NCBI GenBank assembly: GCA_029891385.1
Contig: CM057228.1
Location: 52,415,783 to 52,479,782 of the forward strand
Source: Erythroxylum novogranatense
Taxonomy: Eukaryota; Streptophyta; Magnoliopsida; Malpighiales; Erythroxylaceae
Reading direction: 5' to 3'
DNA length: 64,000 nt
Shown here: positions 58,635-64,000 of the stretch, piece by piece
Layout of the letters: every line of letters starts with the position of its first letter
Numbering within the stretch: position 1 is the first letter of the stretch
Position numbers and translations under genes: made by a program
Notes under the pieces: generated by a model
Databases searched by the model: none
Told to the model about the DNA's origin: nothing
What the model saw: the letters and a program-made list of their open reading frames with translations, nothing else

Positions 58635-59290
58635 ACTGTTAGTTTAAGGAGGATAATGTATGTTAAGGTGCATAGAAGTGAAAAAGGATAAGGAACTCCT
58701 TATTACTTTAATGTTTAGAAACTTAATGAGGAAAGTGGCTTAATGACTTCAGTAATCACCTTATCTTACCCCTGCAAACCAAACCAAATGAAGCGAGTTA
58801 ATGTATGGAGACCTAAGGAGAAAAACTATCATTTGAAGTACACATTTAGGAAGAGGAGAATCCAATATCTATTTAAGCTCAATGCAGTATGGCCTCTCCT
58901 AAGCTAAGAAATAACAAAGGAAATAAAGAGAAGAATATTACTAAATTAGACATTAATGAAATTGGTTTAAGGAATTCTACTAGAATTCAAGAAAGAAATC
59001 TTATTCCTGTTGAAGCCTCCTCAAGCAAACCATCTTAAGGGAATAAATAAATAGAACTAGAAGAAAAAGGCAGAGGAATCTAGTTTAGACACTAAAATAC
59101 TTCTTCTAGGATCCTTAACCATTGAGGACTTTAGTGTTCAATGAAAGGACTATATAGTGAAGGGCTTTATTATTCATCTTTCTGAGCCCTCTAAGGAAAT
59201 CTTAAAATCTTAGGGATCACCTTCAGCAAAATAAGGATAGGACTTTAAATTAGTCTCCAAGAAAATATCTAGTCGAAGACCTAATAAGAA
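58635..59290 (+). pseudogene. LINE 2 ORF1, second part
   Basis: The frame resumes as TVSLRRIMYVKVHRSEKG, fitting the segment after the DUF4283 core (ERT....R..YA.VCVE). The rest is a basic, Lys-rich linker with many stops, up to the start of the endonuclease near 59290. Confidence 0.65.
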
Positions 59291-60400
59291 AGACTCTCAT
59301 CCAATTATCCCTTGATGATTATCTTATATAATATTAGGGGCTTAAACTGCCCCAAGAAGTAGTGGGACCTTAATGATTATTTCACTCATAAAAAACTATC
59401 TTTAGTTAGCCAACTATAACTAAGTCCAATAAGGACATATTAAATGATGGACTTTGGTTTTTTGGAAAAAAATATGGTATCACTTTATCTAATCATTCAG
59501 ACCTTTACAATGGGAGAATTCTAATGGCATATAATTCTAAAGCCATCAAAGTACTTCAAGTTTAAACTTCTTATCAATTTATAAATCTTATAATTAATTT
59601 TGTCTTAATGTTAGATGACATTAGCATTAATTTTATTTATGTTGTTAATCATGCTTTCTAAATACATCAACTATGGATGACATGAAATCTTTATCCTTCA
59701 AGTTTGAAACCTTTTGGTTTGACTTTGAAGATTTTAGTTGTGCCCTATATACCTAAGAGGCTAGAAAGTCATCCCATTTTGCAAAATATAGAGATGAGGG
59801 ATCTAGAAATTGTTTAACAAATTTAGATCTTGCGTAATTAAATTACTATAATAAATTATTTACATTGATAAATCAATAAGATGGCCAATGACTCATTAGA
59901 AAGAAGTTGGATGTCTCTTTTCCTTAACAACTTTATATTATTTAATTCTCCTAGTATAAAAGTGAAATCTCCCTTTAGGTTCTTCAACTTCCTAATCAAA
60001 CTTGAAGGTTATGAGGAACCTTATATAGATTCAAATGCTTTCTCCTAGTATAAAAGTGAAAGCTCCCTTTAGGTTCTTCAACTTCCTAACCAAACTTGAA
60101 GGTTATAAGGATATAGTGCTAAAAGGAATATCCCTTTAATTCATGGTTTGAAGCTTATATATAAATGAGAAAGCTATAAATAATCCAAGAAGCACTCAGG
60201 TTGCTCTATAAAAAGTATTTAAAGAAGGACTTACATCTAACTATTTTTTATGCTAAAGAAGAATTACTTTCTGTACATAAGAAACTTTATGTCAATTCAT
60301 ACAACACCTTAAATAAAATGAAAGAGAAGATTATTCTTAATAATTATCTACCTAAAGTGGAAGCTCATAACTCATTTCCTAAAAATTTTTTTAGAGTTCA
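59290..60400 (+). pseudogene. LINE 2 endonuclease region
   Basis: The plus strand reads YNIRGLNCPKK at about 59322, the start motif of the plant LINE apurinic-type endonuclease, followed by HKKLSLVSQL. The catalytic blocks beyond are decayed. The C-terminal SPFRFFNFLTK-like block is present twice because of a tandem duplication. A frame at 60201-60410 (KEELLSVHKKLYVNSYNTLN) continues the linker to RT. Confidence 0.7.
59947..60128 (+). repeat. 94-bp tandem duplication inside LINE 2
   Basis: TCTCCTAGTATAAAAGTGAA begins at 59947 and again at 60041; the copies share at least 75 bp with a few changes. It duplicates the FRFFNF-coding part of the endonuclease C-terminus. Confidence 0.85.
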
Positions 60401-60659
60401 ACAGCTGTAAGAGGAGATGATTATTATGCTTACTTTTGCAATGCAATACAGGCAAGAAGAAACCAAAATAAAATAAGTTGCTTGTCTACACTTAATGGTC
60501 ATTATATTATGAACAAGAGAAGCTTAAGGAGATAACTTTTAAACATTTCAAAGACTTCTTAGGGGTTGGATCTAACTCCACTTAATCTACACAAACCTTA
60601 AGTGTTATTATTTCCTAAAATTTTCTCAAGAGCAATCAAATTTGCTCATCTCACCTATC

Positions 60660-62010
60660 ACTAATTTGGAAATTAGGATTTCTCTTCAACTTCATTAACA
60701 AGGCACCATGACTAGATGGGTTTGGTGCCTCTTTCTTTAAAAAATCCTAGGGATTAATGAGTAACCAAGTCATCAAGGTAATTCACAAGTTCTTCTCCTC
60801 AAGGAAAATGCTCGAAGAGATTAATAAGACTTTTTATGCCTTGTCCTTGAAATTTGTAACCCTTTTCAATTTATTATGACTGTAGACTTATATACTGTTA
60901 TAATACTATTTAGTCATTTAAAAAATCCTTGCTTTGAGGCTAAATTTTATGTGAAAGAGCATAATAAATTCCTCTCATGGAGCCTTTAGACCTAAGAGAA
61001 GTATTGGAGATAACATCTTAATTGCATAAGATGTTTTCAAAGCTTATCATAATATGAAATTAGTCAAAAGTTGCTTAATGAAGATAGATTTCTTCAATGA
61101 TTTCAATTACATAATTTGGAAGATAATTCTAAACACTTTTGAGGCTTTTTAGCTTCCTTAAGATTTTCATTTAGTGGATTGACCAATATATCTCTAGCAC
61201 CACCTTTAATGTTCTTATGAGTGGTGAACCTTCTTTTGTGTTCAAGGGAGAAAGAGGAATCAGACATGCCCTTTATCACCTTACATCTTCACTCTTTTCA
61301 TTGAGATACTAACCTAACTACTCTCCTACAATATTAGTTAAGGTATTGCTTTCAAGTTTTATTACCAAAAATACTTAATCTATCTTTTGATGATGATTTC
61401 ATATTACAATATGGAGCTAATAAACTCTCTATTATACTTTTATGAAACCATTTACCTATTTTCAGCTTTATTTAGACTCAAAGTTAGGATTCAAAAGACA
61501 ACTATTTCTCTACAAATTTTAAGCTTATAGCTCGAGATTTGTCCAATTTGTTAGACTTAAATCTTCAATTTTCACCTTTCAAATAATTAAAGATCACTAT
61601 ATCTACTTCTATACTTACTTATAAAGATTGTATGCCTCCTTTTGATCCTATTCTCAAAAGAACCAGAAGTTAGAATAATAAAACTCTTTCATACGTTGGA
61701 GACTCCAACTTATATGCTCAGTGCTCAATATCCTTCATATTTAATGGATTTCTCTTTTTTTTTGGTCTCAAAACTTAGCAAAAGCTATTGAGAGGATCTT
61801 AAAAAACTTCCTTTAGTCTGGTGTAATTAACAACCTCAGAACTACTCAAGAAAGTTAGAAGGAAATTTGTTTAATTAAGGATTAATTGGGGCTTGAGATC
61901 GGATCCGTAAGAGCCACTAATAAGGTATTGCTTGCCAAAATGATTTAGAGACTCTACAATGACTAGGAATTCCTATAGGCAAATGAATCTATAAACAATA
62001 TCTCAATGGC
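60660..62010 (+). pseudogene. LINE 2 reverse transcriptase, decayed
   Basis: Blocks in order are LDGFGASFFK (about 60712), SCLMKIDFFNDFNYIIWKI (about 61070), VLMSGEPSFVFKGERGIRH (about 61207) and, after losses in the SPYLF region, a weak catalytic region near 61390. Then NNKTLSYVGDSNLYAQCSI (about 61675) and AKAIERILKNFL-like residues lead to LAK near 61935. Many stops and deletions are present. No clear poly(A) tail was found. It is unrelated in position to LINE 1 and lies on the opposite strand. Confidence 0.75.
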
Positions 62011-64000
62011 AATAGCTTTTATAATATAAAGAAAAAACTTGAAAAACTCTTGGATAATCAACCAATTACTGAAATTTAGATATCTTATCTCTAAGGAAAT
62101 CAAAATTAACCATCTATTCTTACATGTGATTATGGCCATCTTTTTCTTAAATACCATGAAAGTTACAATGCATGAATTAAATTCATATATAAAACAAAAT
62201 TAACAATCTATTCTTATATATCATAAACCAATAATAAGTTGAATAACAAAAGAAAAGGTTGTCGAAAGAAAATATATTCACTCTTTCTTTAGAAATTGTT
62301 ATATAGAACCCTACATCAATGATGTGTATTGCAATGATATGAGTGTTATTTGCATTACAAATTATACCAATTCAAGAAGTGCATATTACAGTCACAAATT
62401 CCAACTAAGTTTTTAAGGCGAGGAACCACTAGTAAAATCTTGGAGATCTTTCTCGTAAACATTAATGTTAGCAAGAGCTTGAGAATGGAAAAAGAGGAGT
62501 AATGCCAAAAATGATGCTAAGAACTTCATGAATCTCTCGGTGAAATGTGCAAAGAAGGCAAGGTGATTTTTAGCATATAGTTTCAAGAATTCTTCTTAAT
62601 TCCCTAAAAAATTCTGAACAACATTTAGAATAATATAATTTTTTTCATCATTACCACTTAGGATTCCATTACAAAGCCTCATATTCTCATAATATGTATT
62701 TTCTAATAATTAAATTTGACATTACAAAAGCATACCCCTTTTTCTTCTTAATACTAATAAAGACGAATGAATTTTTTCAGCTTTGCAAATTTTCCTCTTG
62801 CTTGGTAAAGGTGTTTGATAAACTGAATATGTGATGAAATAAAATAAAAAATGAGAATTTTGAAAGCAGGAAAAGGAAAAGATATGATGAATCATCCAAG
62901 GAATAGAGAAATGACGTGAGGTTGAATTAATGGAAGGTATTGGCAACAAGAACCCTTTTTTGTGGGGATTCTAGAAGTTTATAAGCATCAAAATATTATC
63001 AAGATCAAACCCTTCTCTTAAAAACTAATTAAACTTTGCCTAAAGTCTGGAGTTTTAGCTAATAATTTTACAGGACCACTTGTTAATTATTATGATGAAA
63101 TGGAAGATTACGATAACAGTTGCTACAAAAAGCAAAAGGACAGTTGTGTTTTGATATTGAAGAGAAAGAAAACAAAAGAAGGGGAGAGTGGTGGTGTAAG
63201 GAGAAGAATAAAAAACTAGAGATGATGGAGGAGATTGGCAGGTTTCAAGGGGCTGGCCAACTTGTAATATTAAGTTACGTCGTGTATTTTTTTAGACGTA
63301 GCTAAAGTTTCCGTTACATGGAACAATTTTTTATAGCATTATATATGCTTCTTTTTTAAGTTCTACCAAACATATATTAGGGTGTAAGTTAAACTAAAAT
63401 AAAAAAATTTTAGAGAAGAATTATTTTTTAAAAAACATAAATTCACACGTCTAACGAATTATTGGATTCAAAAGCAATTGTTAATGGTTAAATAACCTAT
63501 AAAACTAGAGTTTTCTTGAGGGAGGGAGTCTGTACACAACCCTTTTCTTTATGAACAAGGTTTTCATTCTATAGTAAAAGTCAATCTCTGATAGAATATA
63601 AATACTAACTACAAAGGAACAACCTAACACCATAAAAAACCAAAATAATTATTAAAAAATTTAAAAGATTATTTTTTTTTTTAAAAAAAAGAACACATCA
63701 GGACAAGGAGTATTTTGGGAAGGCGCTTCTAATGTTAAAAAAGAATATAGAAAGTCAAGTGCAAGTGCGCCAATTATTCAACTCTTAAACAGAACAAAAT
63801 TAGGAAAACGGAGAAATTTTGACCAATTTTTTATTCATTTTTGGGCTTAGGTCAGATTTTCTAGATTGTTACTAGGGATCATATCATATCCATTAATGTG
63901 AGTGAAGAAGGATAGTTGAATGTTGTTTTCTAGAATTTACCTGCCAATCGCTTAATCATTTGTCACATTTACAGCACGTGACCGTTTTAGTTGTTGAAAT
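62011..64000. other. Unassigned AT-rich sequence
   Basis: No gene can be supported. A short imperfect direct repeat, AAAATTAAC.ATCTATTCTTA, occurs at about 62100 and 62197. Short frames at 62722-62949 (minus) and 63120-63305 (plus) show no domains. Confidence 0.45.

Noticed and set aside
1..64000. tRNA, rRNA, centromeric satellite or telomere repeats
   Set aside because: No cloverleaf-like box A/box B pairs, rRNA blocks, TTTAGGG runs or long monomer arrays were seen by eye.

Overview
This window looks like a gene-poor, transposon-dense stretch of a flowering-plant nuclear genome, probably a eudicot. The sequence shows Ty1/copia and Ty3/gypsy LTR retrotransposons of plant-specific lineages (Sirevirus-like, Tat-like, Athila-like), a CACTA (En/Spm) transposon with TNP2- and TNPA-type genes, two LINEs, a Harbinger-like MITE, solo LTRs and long AAT microsatellites. 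I found no intact host gene, tRNA, rRNA or CRISPR array. Every recognisable coding region is an element gene with stops or frameshifts.

Layout. 1-1883: part of a gypsy-type LTR (minus). 1884-3470: unassigned. 3470-3755: a palindromic TCACCACC/GGTGGTGAC repeat. 3780-14921: a head-to-tail Sirevirus-like copia chain on the minus strand, ordered LTR, complete internal region, LTR, truncated internal region. 14926-15265: an Athila-type gag scrap, followed by a second copy of the palindromic repeat split by a 2.8 kb solo LTR (15305-18134, 5-bp TSD). 18690-22070: a heavily decayed Athila-like element. 24314-34480: a full-length Tat-type gypsy element (plus) with LTRs, PBS, PPT, a second RNase H, a 78-bp minisatellite and an antisense ORF with its own TATA box and two predicted introns. 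35068-36035: a large inverted repeat. 37158 to about 51720: a LINE on the minus strand, split by a 10,420-bp CACTA element (38611-49030, 3-bp TSD) and by a 1,210-bp Harbinger-like MITE (50429-51638, TTA TSD). 53610-54860: a decayed copia RT/RNase H fragment. About 55500-62010: a second LINE (plus), whose ORF1 is split by a 2.7 kb solo LTR (55901-58629). 62010-64000: AT-rich and unassigned.

The history is nesting. Several insertions can be removed on paper so that the host element's reading frame or target site is restored, which gives a relative order of events. Within elements the genes act as units: Gag, protease, integrase, RT and RNase H of the retroelements, and TNP2 plus TNPA with their subterminal repeats in the CACTA element. 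The least explained structures are an array of four adjacent hairpins at 48059-48249 and a GC-rich foldback at 47398-47496, both inside the CACTA element, and the extra post-pol ORF and SalI-type palindrome cluster of the copia family. All domain names come from reading motifs by eye; no database search was run.
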